Below are positions 46,057 to 59,035 of a stretch of 64,000 bases of DNA, piece by piece (the stretch's first letter is position 1; each line of letters opens with the position of its first letter). Source of the stretch: Kryptolebias marmoratus (taxonomy: Eukaryota; Chordata; Actinopteri; Cyprinodontiformes; Rivulidae). The stretch spans positions 17,746,731 through 17,810,730 of the forward strand of contig NC_051443.1 of the NCBI RefSeq assembly GCF_001649575.2, given 5' to 3'. Under the pieces are notes generated by a model. That model was not told the origin of the DNA. It did not search any database and saw only the letters and a list, made by a program, of their open reading frames with translations. The position numbers and the translations under genes are program-made.

Positions 46057-47767
46057 TTTGTAGCTTTCAGCTCAAACATTCGGACGGTTACACCCATTTC
46101 CAGGCGAGGAGCAAATGCTTGGGTTGATACCACAAAAACCGACCCACATACTTTGCATTTAGTTCTGTTAGACTGAGCGAAACAGAAACATCTTCTCTTT
46201 TCCTCATTTCGTAGCTGAGTAGTTTAAAAGGTACTGAGGGAATTATCAAATAGGTTCAGTCACATCACCGGTAAAGAGCTGATTATATAAAAACACTGGA
46301 TTAAGATATAAGATGTATATTTTGAAGTATAGTTTGCTGTGAGTATAATACCTTCTGTGGCATTTTTTTACTGTCTAGGATTGAAAGGTGGATCACGTAT
46401 AAAGTTTAAAGTAAAAGTTGGTGGTTTATAAACATACTATTGCACAACAGTTCGCTGTTATGGGAATCAAAAATGTTTTTTGTGATTTGACTTTGTTTTG
46501 AGTAAATATATACAGTGCACCTTTAAGAGTTAATTTCCTCAAATGGATTTAGGCCTTGAATTGCATTGCAAAGTAATGCTGCAATGAAATTTATGATCAC
46601 TTTCTGGCAAAGTGGCTCAATCTGTTAGTTTTCTTGGCAGTCCGGTAGCGTTTTATTAATCTGTGGGCTCCGTTATTGATTTAGATGCATTGTGAGCAAC
46701 TGCAGCTACTGTTAACACCCGTCTGCAATCATTGATTCACAGTGTTACCATAAAATTAATAAATGAACAAAAAGAACTCCATGTTGAAGACATTTCTTTT
46801 TATATCCACGCTTGGAGCGTTTCCAGCCTGTTACTGTAACCTGGGTTGCATCCTGTTTTAAGTCAAGTTGAGTTTATGTTTTCAATTCAACTTTCACAGC
46901 ATGTCTAAATATATTTCTTATTTTTTACAGGGAAAGAACACAATAGCAAAGGTTTTCTTGTTAGTCATTGAAGGCATTGGATAATGAGACTATTTAATGA
47001 ACAGAAACATCATTTATAACTCAATTAATTTATAAATAAAAGGTCTAGCTTTCACTGGAGAAAAGCACATTTCCCACCACCTTACAGGCCAAGCTTTTAA
47101 ACAAAGATTTCACACAATCTATTAGTGCTCAGAATGTGTGTTGGGGATCAGTCTCAGCTACCACACCAAATGTTAGCTCAAAATCTGTAAAATTGACTAG
47201 TGCACGGCCATTTTTGTGTTGTTTGAGGTCGGTTAGCCATGGTGGCCATCTTAAATGGGGTTGACTCTTATTGTTATTCACTTGTAGATGTGCATCCAGT
47301 GATTAATTTTTAAGAGTTTCATTAAAGTTGGTCCTTTGGATGCTGAGATATTTTTCTAACAGACAGATTAACAAACAATCATACAGATATACACGATTGC
47401 TCACCTTTTAAGCCAGAGGTTGATAATTATGAATCTGGAAATGAGCAAAACAAAAGCTCTTTAATCTCTTTAATTTACATTTTATTTATTTACATATTCT
47501 TCACTGAAGCACAGCTTCTCAGAAATAAAATGTGCAGCAGAAGATATAGATACAAACTACACAATGTAAAAAATTAAAATATTTATGATAATGATCTACT
47601 GGATCTTTTGGTATACATAAATACTGCATTATATGTAATGTACTTTACACACTTAAATCACTGATATTACATAAGTCTGTACAATTAAAAAGATATTTAT
47701 CCATGTTTAAAAATAAGGGAGGGTTGGTAAATGTTCATTCTTTCATATTGTTTTTTTTTTTTTGTCT
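46057..47767. other. Tail-to-tail intergenic region, bmp1 3' UTR and TRIM 3' UTR
   Basis: No gene is visible. A plus-strand AATAAA at 46758-46763 could end the tolloid transcript, giving about 700 bp of 3' UTR. Minus-strand AATAAA sites (plus-strand TTTATT at 47481-47486 and just after) could end the TRIM transcript about 285 bp beyond its stop. Between them lies an inverted copy of dispersed repeat family A (about 47085-47410). Confidence 0.5.
47085..47410 (-). repeat. Dispersed repeat family A, inverted copy (bmp1/TRIM intergenic)
   Basis: Plus strand shows ACCAAATGTTAGCTCAAAAT, TCTGTAAAATTGACTAGT, GGTGGCCATCTTAAATGGGG and GCTGAGATATTTTTCTAACA, the reverse complement of the family A order, ending near CACGATTGCTCACC. 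Confidence 0.65.
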
Positions 47768-50672
47768 TTAAATCTTTGGTAGGAAAACTTTAAGAGGCTC
47801 GTTTTCATGCACTTTATCCAGGAAGCCGAGGTTGAAGTACGGGTACAGAGTCTCTGTGAAGGTCTCCCTGAAGGTGTACAGGTGTGTCATGCTCTCTGCG
47901 TTGTAAAAGGACACCAGGCCCCGCTTGTAGTCCAGATACACGCCGATCCGGGCCAGCGGCTCCTCCAAGGACAGCACGGTTGGAGGGGATGTCCCAGCCA
48001 TGTACTGAATCCCATAAGACAGGGAGAGAGTCCAGAAGCCATTGGCCGGAAGGGCTTTGATGACTCCCTTTCTGGACACCGACTCCCGGGCCACCCCCAC
48101 CGTCCAGACTGTGCTGCTGTAGACTTCGATCTCCCAGTAGTGTCGCCCGTGAGTGAAGCCCTGGCTCCCAAGGAGCGACAGGGCTGCGTTGAACCTGTTG
48201 GGGTTGTCCTCCACGGTGTGGTTAAAGGTCTGGTAGCGGACACAGGTGAGGGAGGAGCTCAGGCTGAGCCAGGGGTTGGCTGTGCTGGAGTTAAAGGTGA
48301 TGGCTGCTGGAACTAAACAAAGAGAGGTGGGAAAAATTCATGTCCTGTGGATAAACATGAGGCAGCAATACCTGGTATGTACCAGGTACATACCCAGTAC
48401 TTACCAGGCTTTATTTTTTATTGCTACTAAATGTGTTTCTCTAGTAAGTCTGCAGTCAACATGTTGCATCCAATACCTGGATAAAGGCTTCCCTTCATAG
48501 ATTTCCACACTCTGTACTGCAGAGGCCCTGCGAAGCGCCCCTCACACAGACTCGGTGGCGTGAACGCTGGTTTCTCAAACTTCAGAGAAGGTCTGCCAAC
48601 AAAAGCCAAGTCAAACAGTAAAGAGTCAACCATTAAAGGAAGACGGAGAACAACAATAGATCCTTTCAAGGTCAAGAGAGTTTCCCAAACTCACCTTTGG
48701 AGCAAGACTTTGATGCTCTGAAAACGAGACCCAGAAATAAACACAGGAAGAGACACACACACGGAGGGTTAATTAGTTTTGTTGGATTCAAGAGAAGTGA
48801 AATCTTTTTCCACATTACTTCAACGTCTGAGCTCATGCTATCCCACCCTGTGGGATCTTTTTGTGGCCGGGGGAAAGTCCCACAGCTGAGGCCAGAGACA
48901 GAATGGCAACGTGCCTGAGTTTAAGTCCCTATTCTCAATATGAGGGAGGGAGATTAGTGACCTACATCCTGTCTGAGCTCACCAAGAGGAAGAGGCCTTT
49001 GTTTAGTAGAAAACAAGCAGCTGTGTTGACATTGCCAATGAGTTTAACACACATTATGATGCAATCAAAATAATTATGACCTCTAAGAATAGCACAGAAA
49101 CTTGAAAACCAAAGTAGCGACACCCTGCTCAGTTATTTAGGAGCCTGTTGGCATAAATATGCTTATATGCAAATTCCAAAGAAGTGAAAAAGTTTCAAAA
49201 ACTTTAAGAGCTCAGCATTTCTCCTTGTAATCTTCCTTTCAGCTGACTCATCCTGCTGTTAGTAATTTCCAGATGAATCGTAGTGCATCAGTTTCATATT
49301 AGCTGAACTCACCCGGAGCAGAGTGAACGGGTCCTGCTCTCGGAGTTTGTCCTCGATCTCGTTCACGGCCCTCTGCAGGCGGGAGATCTCCACGCACAGC
49401 AGGGCCTTGTGCTCGTCCAGGCGGATCAGCTCCCTCCGCTCCTCCGTCTTCAGCTTCACCTGCAGCAGCTTCTCCTCCTGGTACAGGAACTGGTGCAGGT
49501 CGCTGAACTGGGCCTCGATGCGCTGCTTCAGATCTGCCGTGTGCACCTGAGAGGGTTGGAGATGATTGGAATGGGACATTTTTTTACATTCTACAAGCTG
49601 AGCAGCTCACAAGCAGCTCAGGGTGGAATAAAGCAGCTGTGTTTTATTCATATAAACCATAAAAGTGTGCGTGTTGGTGTCGATGCGATAGCGCTCGTCA
49701 TCTCACCTTGAGCTTTTTAACTTCATCTTCAGCTTCCCTGTCACATTGCAGAGCTGTGTTGAGCTCAGCATTTAAGGAATCCATCGAGCTGTTTAGAAAT
49801 CCCTGCCGGGGCAGAAACACATTATTTGCCCATGACTCACTTCAAACACAGTGACACAGCTACTTTTATCAGTTGCAGGGTGAAAAAAACAATAGATGGA
49901 TCAAGAAACTGCAAAATTCAGTGCTCATGCAGGAAATGTACCTCTTACAATCCAAACTTTAGACTAGATGCAGGAAATGATTGTGTTCCATGATGCACAG
50001 CTCAAAGTTGAAACACTTGATTAGAGCTAAACTCACCCTGTATTTCTGCTCAGCCTCCTGGACGCACATCATTGTATGGTTTCTGTGTTCCTGGGACACG
50101 CCACACACCAGACACACCAGCTCCTGGTCCTCCTCGCAGTACAGCTTCAGCTCCTCCCTGTGTCGGCTGCAGCACGGTACCGGAGCAGGGGCCGTCTCTG
50201 GCCCCCCGGCGTTTGACAGGCAGCCTCCGCTCCCGCTCTCCTCCAGACCCTGGCAGTAACTCTCCACTATGTTGGCGACAATGCGGTTGGGCCGGTAGCT
50301 CTGCCCAGGGTACACCTTCCTGCACTGAGGGCAGGAGCCCGTGCCCCCCTGCCCGGGGCCTCGGGGGCCTGCCCAGTAACCCTCAATGCAACCTTTACAA
50401 AACGTGTGATCGCACGGCAAGGAAACGGGCAGCTTGAAGAGATCCAAGCAGATGGAGCAGGTCAGATCTCTGCTGATTCTGTTAGCAGAGCTTTTGGCCA
50501 CTTGTCCAGCTTTGGGAGGTGGTCGCTGCTTTTCCATTGCTGTCTGCACAGCAAACTCTCCTTCCTTAGGCTTCCAGTTCTTCTTTTCAGGCTTTATGCC
50601 CTGGTTGAATTTTTCCAAGTTCTGCAGATAGACTGACTGGATTTTCTTTACTTCTTTCTGGTTAGTGCTCAT
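47768..50672 (-). CDS. TRIM E3 ubiquitin ligase, RING-B-box-coiled-coil-PRY/SPRY (TRIM69/TRIM105-like)
   Basis: A predicted RING-type ubiquitin ligase. Six coding exons: 50672-50037, 49802-49707 (96 bp), 49546-49313 (234 bp), 48717-48695 (23 bp), 48592-48477 (116 bp), 48312-47768; 1650 bp, 549 aa. The 96/234/23-bp pattern is typical of class-IV TRIM genes. RING C3HC4 occupies about residues 72-120 (CSICLDLF, CDHTFCKGC, CPQC), with B-box 2 at about 170-206 (CSRHREELKLYC, CLVC, H..H). Exons 2-3 give a Leu/Glu/Lys-rich coiled coil (LHQFLYQEEKLL). PRY-SPRY runs from about 345 to the end, with GRHYWEIEV, WTVGVARESVSRKG and GVYLDYKRGLVSFYNAESM. The SPRY and the GPLQYRVWKSM segment most resemble TRIM69; fish-specific TRIM105 is another candidate. 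I chose Met at 50672 because it precedes a family-like N-terminus and has a purine at -3. An in-frame ATG at 50834 would add 54 Arg/Pro-rich residues. Whether the protein is antiviral or regulatory cannot be told from sequence. Confidence 0.9.
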
Positions 50673-53600
50673 TCCTTCACCTTTGTTGTTTTGTCTTTGT
50701 TCTGGCTCTGCAGCTGGACTTCTGCGTCCTTCCTCTCCTGCAGAGTGGAGCCTCTCTCTCTTTGGCCTCCAGTCTTCCTGTTGACTGCTGGGGAAATGAA
50801 GGGGGTGGCGCAGAAGTAACCTCGGCCTCCGCAACAGATATCAAGGGAATCTCTGCAGCGCCCCCCTTTTTTCCCCCTCAGACGTCACGGAGTCGGGAAA
50901 CGGAGGCAGACTGTAAAATATCCTCATTTCTTGGCGTGTTTGATTTGTGAAGTCTTTGTGGAAAGTTTGCCTCACTGAGCCCCTGATCTAATGAGGCATA
51001 AAAATGTTAATCTGTTTAGTGTGAGTTTTACAGTTGCGTGCCTGAAAAAGAGAGAGCAGCAAAAAATCTGTGACAGATAACAGATTTCTGCTTCTTGTTT
51101 TCATCAGGGATCTTTGCTCTCACTTCACCATAAACAAAATCATATAAAGCTGGATAATAAGAAGAGAGTTACTGTTGTAAAAACTTTACTGGAGCCAAGT
51201 CCTAAAAGTATCCTGTGATAAGTCAAAAGTCAAAATCTGTTGCTGGGACTGAATGGTTTGAAGGATGCAACAAGTTCTGATGCAGCAAATTTTGGAGTTA
51301 CAAGACGTTGCATCAGGCTATCAAACTAAACACAGATGGTTGGCGCTTTCTTAACATAATCAAAGATCTCAGGAATAAAACGAAAGTCAGATTACATCAG
51401 TTTTGGCAATCTGACTCTGGACTTTTTCAGAATAATTCTCTTGTGTGTGTGGAAAGTTTTCTGATAGCGTTGCTTTGATGCAGAGGGACTTGGTTCTTCA
51501 ACAAAAGGTTTTACTTCTAAGAAGGACCTAAAATTTTGCAAAACAACAATACTAGGATTTTTATTTGATCTTGCTCTGTTGTAACTGATAAATGTTCATA
51601 AAAAATTTTTTCAGCTTGGACTTTTAATTGATCATTTTGCTCCATTTGTTGTTCTGTCATTCTGCTGTTTTAGGACCTAGTTTTATGTCCGGGGTCTGCA
51701 TCCCGCAGCTCTGGATAACATGAAATTACTGAAAACTAAAATTACTAATACTTCTACTCAACACAATAGAAAAGTCTAGTTTTAACAGTTTCTTTTTGTC
51801 CAGTTTTATGCAAATAAATGACTGAAGCGTCTGTGATAAAAAGATGCTCATAACAAAAGAGGAATAACGTTTTGATCAGTTTGGGCTCATAGTTTTTTCA
51901 ATGATTCAGTGATTTTTTTTTTCTCAAAATCAGCAGATATTTAACCATTTTAACTTATCCGAGACAAATTGCTGAGGGGAAAAACTAAAAGCACAGTTCT
52001 GCACATATATCACAGGGATCTGGCATTCTACAAAAATAAATGTCAAGTCATTTTGCAAATAAGAAAAATTTTAAAACAGGTCTCTGCTTTTATTACATGA
52101 AAATGTCATATATATTAATCCAACAAGCGGATCAAATGTTTATGTTCACTCTAATGATTTATTATGATGCAAGTATGTGCTTTATTATTTCAAAGATACT
52201 TATATTACTTTTTCACAAATATACAGACATGATTCAGATGATTATGCACAGCTCAGTGTTCACATTTTATCAACAAGAGTTCGATAAAACATGTAAAACT
52301 ACAAAAATGCTGATGACTTATTGCAGATTTTTATTTTTCAACTGTAAAAGCAACATTTTCTATTTGTAGTAGTTCTAAATATGGGGTAAATTTGGGGTTT
52401 AGTTACCCAAAACCATCATGTCTGCCTGTTTTATTGGTTGTTGTGAACAGCAGTGACATCTAGTGTTCAAACTGAAAACCAAGTTTTATTAGGACAAAAA
52501 GAGAAGTTCAGTAAAAAAAACATGGTTCAGGTTCAAGCTCATATTTCTGCTTCTTATATAGAAATTTCTAAAACAGCTGGCATTTATGCAGCTTGATTAG
52601 GTTTGTACAATAAACACATTTACTCTCTGAGAAATTAAAACAACAAAAATAAATAGTTTAACAAGAGAAAACAATAAAAATAATGTTAGAAGAATACCAA
52701 AGAACAAATTTATAATAAAAAACATTTAAAAATTGTGTGAGGAGTCTGTTTTGTTTCATGAAATGCTGTTTTTTTAAAGCATTACTTTGATTTTTTTCGG
52801 TGATTCGTTGTTGTTTTCATAAATTTTGTAAAGTAGTGCTCTCATTTGTTGTTTTTGTATATTCTGTATATTTATGTTACTGCTCACCACAGTGATACCG
52901 AAGGCAGGAGCGATACAGAGACAAAAATCAGGTCACATATGGAGTGTGTGTTGCATTAGTTATGATGTGCAGTGACTGGAAACAGCAGACAGGCAGTGAG
53001 GTATAAAACTTTTATCTGGTTTCTTCCGCGTGCACTGGGGATGTACACAGAGGGAAAAGAGTAAAACAAAGTAACACTGTGTAATTAACCTACCACCTTC
53101 TGTGGTTCTGAGTGAAACACGATGAACACAAGGAGGGGATTACAGCTTTTCAGTTAATTAAATCGTTAAGAGGTCTTTCCGTTATAATTTCTGTCATTCT
53201 CATGGGTGGAAAATCAGAGCGGGTGGGGCAGTGAGGGTAGATGAAGAGGTTACAGTCCGCTTCTTCAAGCTTGGTTTTCACAAAGGAAAGAGGTTGAGAG
53301 AAAGCTAAATAGTTTTTCCCCCAAAACCACACTGCAAGAATGGTGTAGTAGTTTGGCTTTTGCACCAAAATGTGAGTCCAAATGCTGCAGATTTATTCAT
53401 GGCAGCAGTGAAGACAAAGAAGAAGAGGAAGAAGACTGCATGGAGGAGGATCAGTGCATTTCCTGGAATATATAAAACGTACAATAAAAGCTTTAGTACT
53501 GACAATATTCGGTGACAGACAGTGACTTAAGGGGAAAACCCTTCATTTTTAATAAAGCTAGAAAGGGTTCAGTTTTAAACACACACAGAGTTTTATTCCA

Positions 53601-53773
53601 GTGCAGCGTGGTTCACATGTATGTTTTCCACTCAAAAGGAAAACTACAACTCTTTGAAAGCTCTAAAGGATTTTTACCTAAATGGGCAAAGTCAGAAGTA
53701 ATAATTTATAAACCCACTAATATTTGCTTCTCCCATTGTAATGATTCTGACCCTTTGAAAACTGTTTTAACTA

Positions 53774-54000
53774 GAAGCACCCAGAGAGCGCAAACCTCCA
53801 CCGAGGCCACAGCGTGATTAAAAGAACAGTGCGATCCGGATCATAATCTGGATCAGCACCAAAACCTAATCCATCGTTTTTTGTTCCAACTCGAACATTT
53901 CCTGAAAGTTTCCTCCAAATCTGTTCATTAGTTTTTACCTGATCTTTGCTGACAGACAACAACTGGAAACAGAACCTCCTTGGCGGAGGAAACAGAAGGG
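53774..54000. repeat. Dispersed fish repeat ending CTCCTTGGCGGAGG
   Basis: Runs from GCGCAAACCTCCACCGAGGCC through GATCCGGATCATAATCTGGATC and AACATTTCCTGAAAGTTTCC to CAGAACCTCCTTGGCGGAGG. The ends CCTCCACCGAGG and CCTCCTTGGCGGAGG look partly complementary. Family recognised as common in fish, not named. Confidence 0.55.
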
Positions 54001-54195
54001 TCACAACTTTTTAACATAGGGGTTACATGTGACCTTTGACCCTATGAGCCTTGAAATCATCACCTTTGACTCATGAGGTGTTCAGCTGTGGAGTTTAACA
54101 TTCCTGTAATCCAGCTGCAGCGATAGAGCACGGGCTCAGCTGTGACTTTGACCTTTGACCTTCTAATCACTTGTACCATGTTTGAGGTTTCCTGA

Positions 54196-54226
<31 letters not shown>

Positions 54227-54230
54227 TGCT
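54196..54230. repeat. ACAG tetranucleotide microsatellite
   Basis: AGACAGACAGACAGACAAAC and further ACAG units, with one interruption. Confidence 0.9.
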
Positions 54231-54439
54231 ACTGAAAAATTTCAAAATATCCGGGGGTAATTTTTGATAATATTTTTACATTTGACAACATATTTCATGC
54301 TGTTAGCAGAGTTAGTATTTTCCAGCTCAGGACCAGAAGTCTTTTCTCTCATCCCCTGATTTGAGAAAGAGATTCAAGCCTTCATTTCATCTAAACTAGA
54401 TTATTTATAATCTTTTACTTTGGTATCAACCAGTCTCTG

Positions 54440-54620
54440 CTCTCCTCTCTGCAGCACGACTCCTGGCAGGCAAATGAAACCGCACCTCGCCTGTCTTGGT
54501 GTCTCTGCACCCGTCTAGAATAAATTTCAAGACCTTATTGTTTGTTTTCGTATCCTTTAACTGGGTTTGCACCTTTTCTCCTCTCCAGCCTTTTAACTTA
54601 GTGCACTCCTGACAGATCAC
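54440..54620 (+). mobile_element. LINE ORF2 C-terminal remnant
   Basis: Plus strand at 54511-54549 reads HPSRINFKTLLFVF, close to the LHWLPV..RINFKILLLVYKAL motif near the end of L2/Rex-type ORF2. The surrounding frame is broken by stops. Confidence 0.5.
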
Positions 54621-55045
54621 TGCGGTCCGGGCAGCATGATGCTCCAGGATGTACTGAGGAACCGCTTAATGAGGATTTCTGCTGTAGCTGCACCCAAACT
54701 TAACTTTTAAACCAATTTAAAGTCTTATTTTCATTATTCAGCATTTAAATCAGACTGAGTTATGGTATCTTCTTTTCTTTTTCCACTATGTTTTATTGCG
54801 TTATACCTGTTCTTTACAGCACTTTAGTCAATGTGTTTTTAAATGTGCTTAGAAATATCTCTGACTTGCCTTTTATGTTACTATAAAACACACGCCGATA
54901 TAAATCTTATTATTTGTGACAAAAACAGGGGACGCTCTGTGTGTGTCTGTCTGCGTGCAGCCATGCATGTGAGTGTTTGCGACAAATTCTGAACAAAATG
55001 AAACATTTATGAGAGCAGAGAGGAAATAAAAGAAAAGCCTCTGTG

Positions 55046-55072
55046 GACACACACACACACACACACACACAC
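55046..55072. repeat. CA microsatellite
   Basis: About 13 uninterrupted AC units. Confidence 0.95.
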
Positions 55073-55329
55073 TGAACAGCACACACCTTCAATTAAACGC
55101 AGAGCTCGTGTGTAAAGGCACCTGGGATACTGGAGGCTAAAAATAACCCGAGCGTCTGCAGGAGAGACACGAACCTGCAGGAAGCACGAGGACAGAGTGT
55201 GGGTACTGAATTTATCCAGGGTTCTTATCAATAAAAAGGTTTTCTGGTGATCAAATCAAACGTTAAATTACGTAAATCTGAACAAACAGCTTTAGGAGAA
55301 TCTAGCAAAGCCACAAATCTACAATCTAC

Positions 55330-55577
55330 ACAAATCTCATTGTCTGCTTTTAAAACTCTTCTTTAAACCCGCCTATTCTCCTTGGCTTTTAACAGTTTGT
55401 AAAGGGTTAATTCTATTTTATTTTTCTCTTGTATAGATTTTATAGTTTTATCTGATCTTGTGTCTCTTACTGTGTTTTGTGTCTTGTGTGAGTCGTGTTT
55501 TATTGTCGACTCTGTAGCCCTTCGGTCCGTTGTGGTGTTTTAAAGTGCTTTACGAATAAAGTTGGATTGGATTTAGT
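55330..55577 (+). mobile_element. L2/Rex-type LINE 3' end
   Basis: Ends GTTTTAAAGTGCTTTACGAATAAAGTTGGATTGGATTT. AGTGCTTTA-AATAAAGTTGGATTGGATT is the recognisable 3' UTR and tail of a fish LINE. It may belong to the same insertion as the ORF2 remnant at 54440, since both read on the plus strand. Confidence 0.65.
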
Positions 55578-57155
55578 TTTTGGTTTGTCACATTTCAGGA
55601 AATTGTTTTTGGAGCATATCTATATAGTTAAATATTAGAATATTATTAACAGTTTGAGCTCTTTTTTCTCATTTCTTCACACATTTTAGTAAAATACACC
55701 CTTTAGGCACAATAAAACAAACAAAAAAAACTTTTATTTATCATTCCCCTTATGTCCAACATGTTTCTGCCTCTTGCTTTAAAGTTGGTCTTCTTTCCTT
55801 CTTTTTTTTATTTTTGTACGACTTTCATTGACTGTGCAATGATCCACTTTCAGAGTCAAAGATGAAATGTCAGTGTTTATTTTAGGAAGCTTCCTGCACT
55901 CGTATTCTTTTACCTTTTCCTGATAATGTGAAACCTCGAGTAGACGTCGGGATGTAATTTCATGTTTCAATGTCAAAACAAAAAGTGGTTGTTGGATTAC
56001 AACTTCTGCTGTATATACTGTCCATGCATCCAGCTTTTAAACTTGTTTTTCTGGGTGCAGCAGTTCAATGAAATCATTTAAAAGCAATAGGCAAAACAAT
56101 ACCTGCAATAATCCTTTACAAAACACAACAACAAAGCCAGAAACACATAGATTTATTCTAAAACACAACTAAAGTCATTAGAATTATTGGAAACTGGAAT
56201 GCAGCTACACAAAAATACACTGATTTTCAATAAGCACAACAACAAACTTTTTACAGGACAAGAAAAAAGAGCCAAAAAATGCAAATGCTAAGATTTATTG
56301 CAGAAAATACAACAAAATGACGGGAAACACAGCAATGGGCTTTTCACAAAAAAGACAAGAGATTAGAAAATGAAAAAAACAGGAAAATTCTACAAGAAAA
56401 CAAAGCACATTTTTAAAGAATTGAAATTTTATTGTTTTTTTCTATATGTGTGTGTTGCTGGGGGGCTTTTTGTGTGTTTTCAAGGATCCTTTTAAATTAA
56501 GCACATGTAAATTTTAGTTAAAGTTGTGCTTTTTTTAGGTTTTTTTTTTTTTTTTTTACCGCAGACCCACTTAAAGGACATTTGACATGAATAAAATCAA
56601 CACGTAGCACATTCTCTCTCATAGGAAGTCAACAACACAGTAAACTTTTTATCTAAATCAACCTAAAAGCTCCACATACGTATTATAGTTCTGAAGCTGT
56701 CTCTGTTGAGGAATTTATGATTATTATTTTAAAAATTAAAGTTGAAAGAGACACAATGAAACTCATTTGAACAAACTTAAAGAAAACTCTCTCTGGCTCG
56801 TTGTTATTTAATCTGGGCAGGATCACACAGTCATCTGTGATTCTTTTTAATTTCCTCAGAGAGCCACACTGTCTGAGTGTGGACTCTTCTCCGCAGGTTA
56901 TAATCTGTCTGGTGCTTCTAATAACCTTTGTCGCCATGCAAACACCTGATCGCCCATCCCTCTGCTGCTCTTCACTTGTTGAGATCAGCTCACTTTCTGC
57001 TGAACGTCACAACTCTCCTGCAGAATCCCAGACAGCATCGCCTGTCTTCAGGTTTGAGCCTCCATCCTGCTTTTAACGCCAGATGATTGCAGCTTTATGG
57101 TGTTTGTCCTCAGCTCGGCGTGTGAACGCAGGACGCTGAGCAGCTCTGCTCCTCC

Positions 57156-57163
57156 TTTAAATA
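57156..57163 (+). promoter_or_regulatory. Possible TATA-like box of kcnip3 upstream first exon
   Basis: TTTAAATA lies about 120 bp upstream of the kcnip3 start codon at 57284, within a locally GC-richer segment. A start site about 30 bp downstream would leave a 5' UTR near 95 bp. This is a motif match only. Confidence 0.35.
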
Positions 57164-57283
57164 CCTCCCGGATTTCTGTCTGTGCAGAAAGCTGCTGCTG
57201 CTGATCACTGAGGGTCTTCTCAGGAGCGCAGGAGGAGGACTGAAGTGACTTTTCTTCAAAGCGGCGACTGAAATCCAGACACA

Positions 57284-59035
57284 ATGCAGGTACAGTAATT
57301 ACTAACCCATGATTTAATTTGAACACTACTGAACAAGATTCAGCCAGTTATTCATGTAAGCTTTGTTTTCTTTAATTTATCTACAGGAAACTAATTGCTT
57401 AAAATGATTCTACGAGGGGAAAACCTTCAATTTAGTGTGATGTGTGCTTTGTGACAATCCGTGATGAAAAGTGCTTTCACTCAAAATAAAAGTTAAAAGT
57501 TGCAAGTTAAATTCCTGCGCTGGAAATATAGTCCTGGAACCAGACGTGATAAATGTAGAGCAAAAACTACACATCCTGATGCATTTAATTTGAGCACAAG
57601 TATCTTAAATCAGGCTAAAATTCTATATTATTACTCCAACACAAGTGATAATATCTTATAAATCTGGCTGTTTATGTCAGTCAGTGCAGATAAAGCAAAG
57701 CCCTGTAGCAAAATGATAATAAGGCAAGTACAAATAATGCAAAAACGATGGGCTGTAAAGACAGCACAACTAATAATCTGGATTAAGGCGGTGAGCTTTT
57801 CAATAGTGGCATATGTGCAAAACGGAAACATATGTGAAGATCCGTGGAGGTTGGTTTCCCGCAGAGTTCGTGACTCAGTTCAGATGATCACACGGAGCAT
57901 CGCACCGTACAGCACATGCTTTCTTGTCTCTTAATAATGCAACATCTTCAAATCAAATTAGGTCTGTCGCTTTCAAATCAAAGCTTTTTAGGATGTAGTT
58001 GCAGCAACATTGTTGGGTGGGACAGTTTTGTCTCTTTGCAAACCAATCAGATGAATCCATGCTGCATATACTGTATGAATGTATGAGACTTCTTTATGCA
58101 CTCAGATGGGAGTTCATGCATTTTTTAAGCTCTAATTGTCTGCATAGTTGCATGTTTGTGGAGGTGCCTATCTGGTACCTTTTATTTGAATTTGGAAGGT
58201 TTATCAAGTATCACTTAGTCATCATCCACACAGTCGGGAGGGTCATTATACACCTCAGCGTGGCAGCTGTAACTCTGATCTTTTATTGATGCAGTTTTAA
58301 GGAGTGTGAATTATTGAGCAACATTCTGGATGCCGCACGCTCGTCGAATTCAAACGGGGTACGAAAGGGACTGAGATGCTCCCCAAACTGTAGCTTTGTC
58401 TGAGTTTGCTCCTCGGCAAGATGTTCATCTCAAACCAAAGAAAAAGGCTGATTAAAGAGCAGAGGCAAAGGAAACGTAAAAAGCACAGGTAAAGATCCTG
58501 GTTGTGAATAAAACTAAAAAAGAAGGAGAAAATTGTCTCCTTCTTTACGTGTAAAGTTATAAAATCGGAGCAAATATTTGTGCTTGGACCAGAAACTTAA
58601 ATTTCAGCAATCATTTCTTGTTATCATCATCTAAGACAAATCAAACATGACAACACTAACTTTAATCACGTACCAAATAATACATTTCTTCAATCAGAGG
58701 ATCTTAAAACATCCAGACATTAAAAGAAAGGGGGATGAGGGAAACAACCAACTGTAGAACAGGAGAATTTACTTTCTTCTCTTGTTTTCTGTCTGCACGT
58801 TGCGTCTTCAGGGTTTCTTTCTGTCTGTCTCAGAGGGTAACGTCTTTCCGTCTCCTTCAGGCAGAAAAGAAGGCCGTGGATGGTGATCTGCTCCCCGATG
58901 CCAACGGCAAAGATCCAAACCCAGGAGGACAGATGGAGGGCTCCAAATGGCAGAGACCACGGCTCACACGCAAATCGCTGATGAAGTGCTGCCTCGTCAA
59001 GTGGATCATCGCCAGCACGACACAACAAGGGCCAG
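57284..59035 (+). CDS. kcnip3: Kv channel-interacting protein 3 (calsenilin/DREAM), N-terminal exons, 3' partial
   Basis: KCNIP3 is a neuronal calcium sensor that binds Kv4 channel N-termini, presenilins and, as DREAM, DNA. Two coding exons are in the window: 57284-57289 (only ATG CAG before a GT donor) and 58861-59035. Together they encode 60 residues plus a phase-1 split codon. The second exon carries SKWQRPRLTRKSLMKCCLVK, then WIIASTTQQGP, which matches the KCNIP3 variable N-terminus (human has KWQRPRLSR, CCLVKWI). The Cys pair is a palmitoylation site in KChIP proteins. The two-residue first exon MQ also fits the KCNIP3 start. The EF-hand core shared by all KChIPs is not in this window and should lie downstream of 64000. 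KCNIP1, 2 and 4 have different N-termini at this position, so I am confident about the paralogue group but not about a or b duplicates. Confidence 0.9.

Larger units (their letters stand above)
50835..57155. other. Head-to-head intergenic region between the TRIM gene and kcnip3
   Basis: About 6 kb with no coding exon I can support. It is AT-rich, especially 51500-52800. It holds the dispersed repeat ending CTCCTTGGCGGAGG (about 53774-54000), an (ACAG)n-like tract (54196-54227), a LINE ORF2 remnant (about 54440-54620), a CA microsatellite (55046-55072), a LINE 3' end (55330-55577), and an A-rich stretch with loosely repeated AACACAACAA strings (56050-56400). The TRIM promoter should lie near 50700-51000 and the kcnip3 promoter near 57150. 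Confidence 0.55.

Noticed and set aside
47807..48316. 169-codon plus-strand open frame
   Set aside because: Opposite strand of the TRIM PRY-SPRY exon; no independent support.
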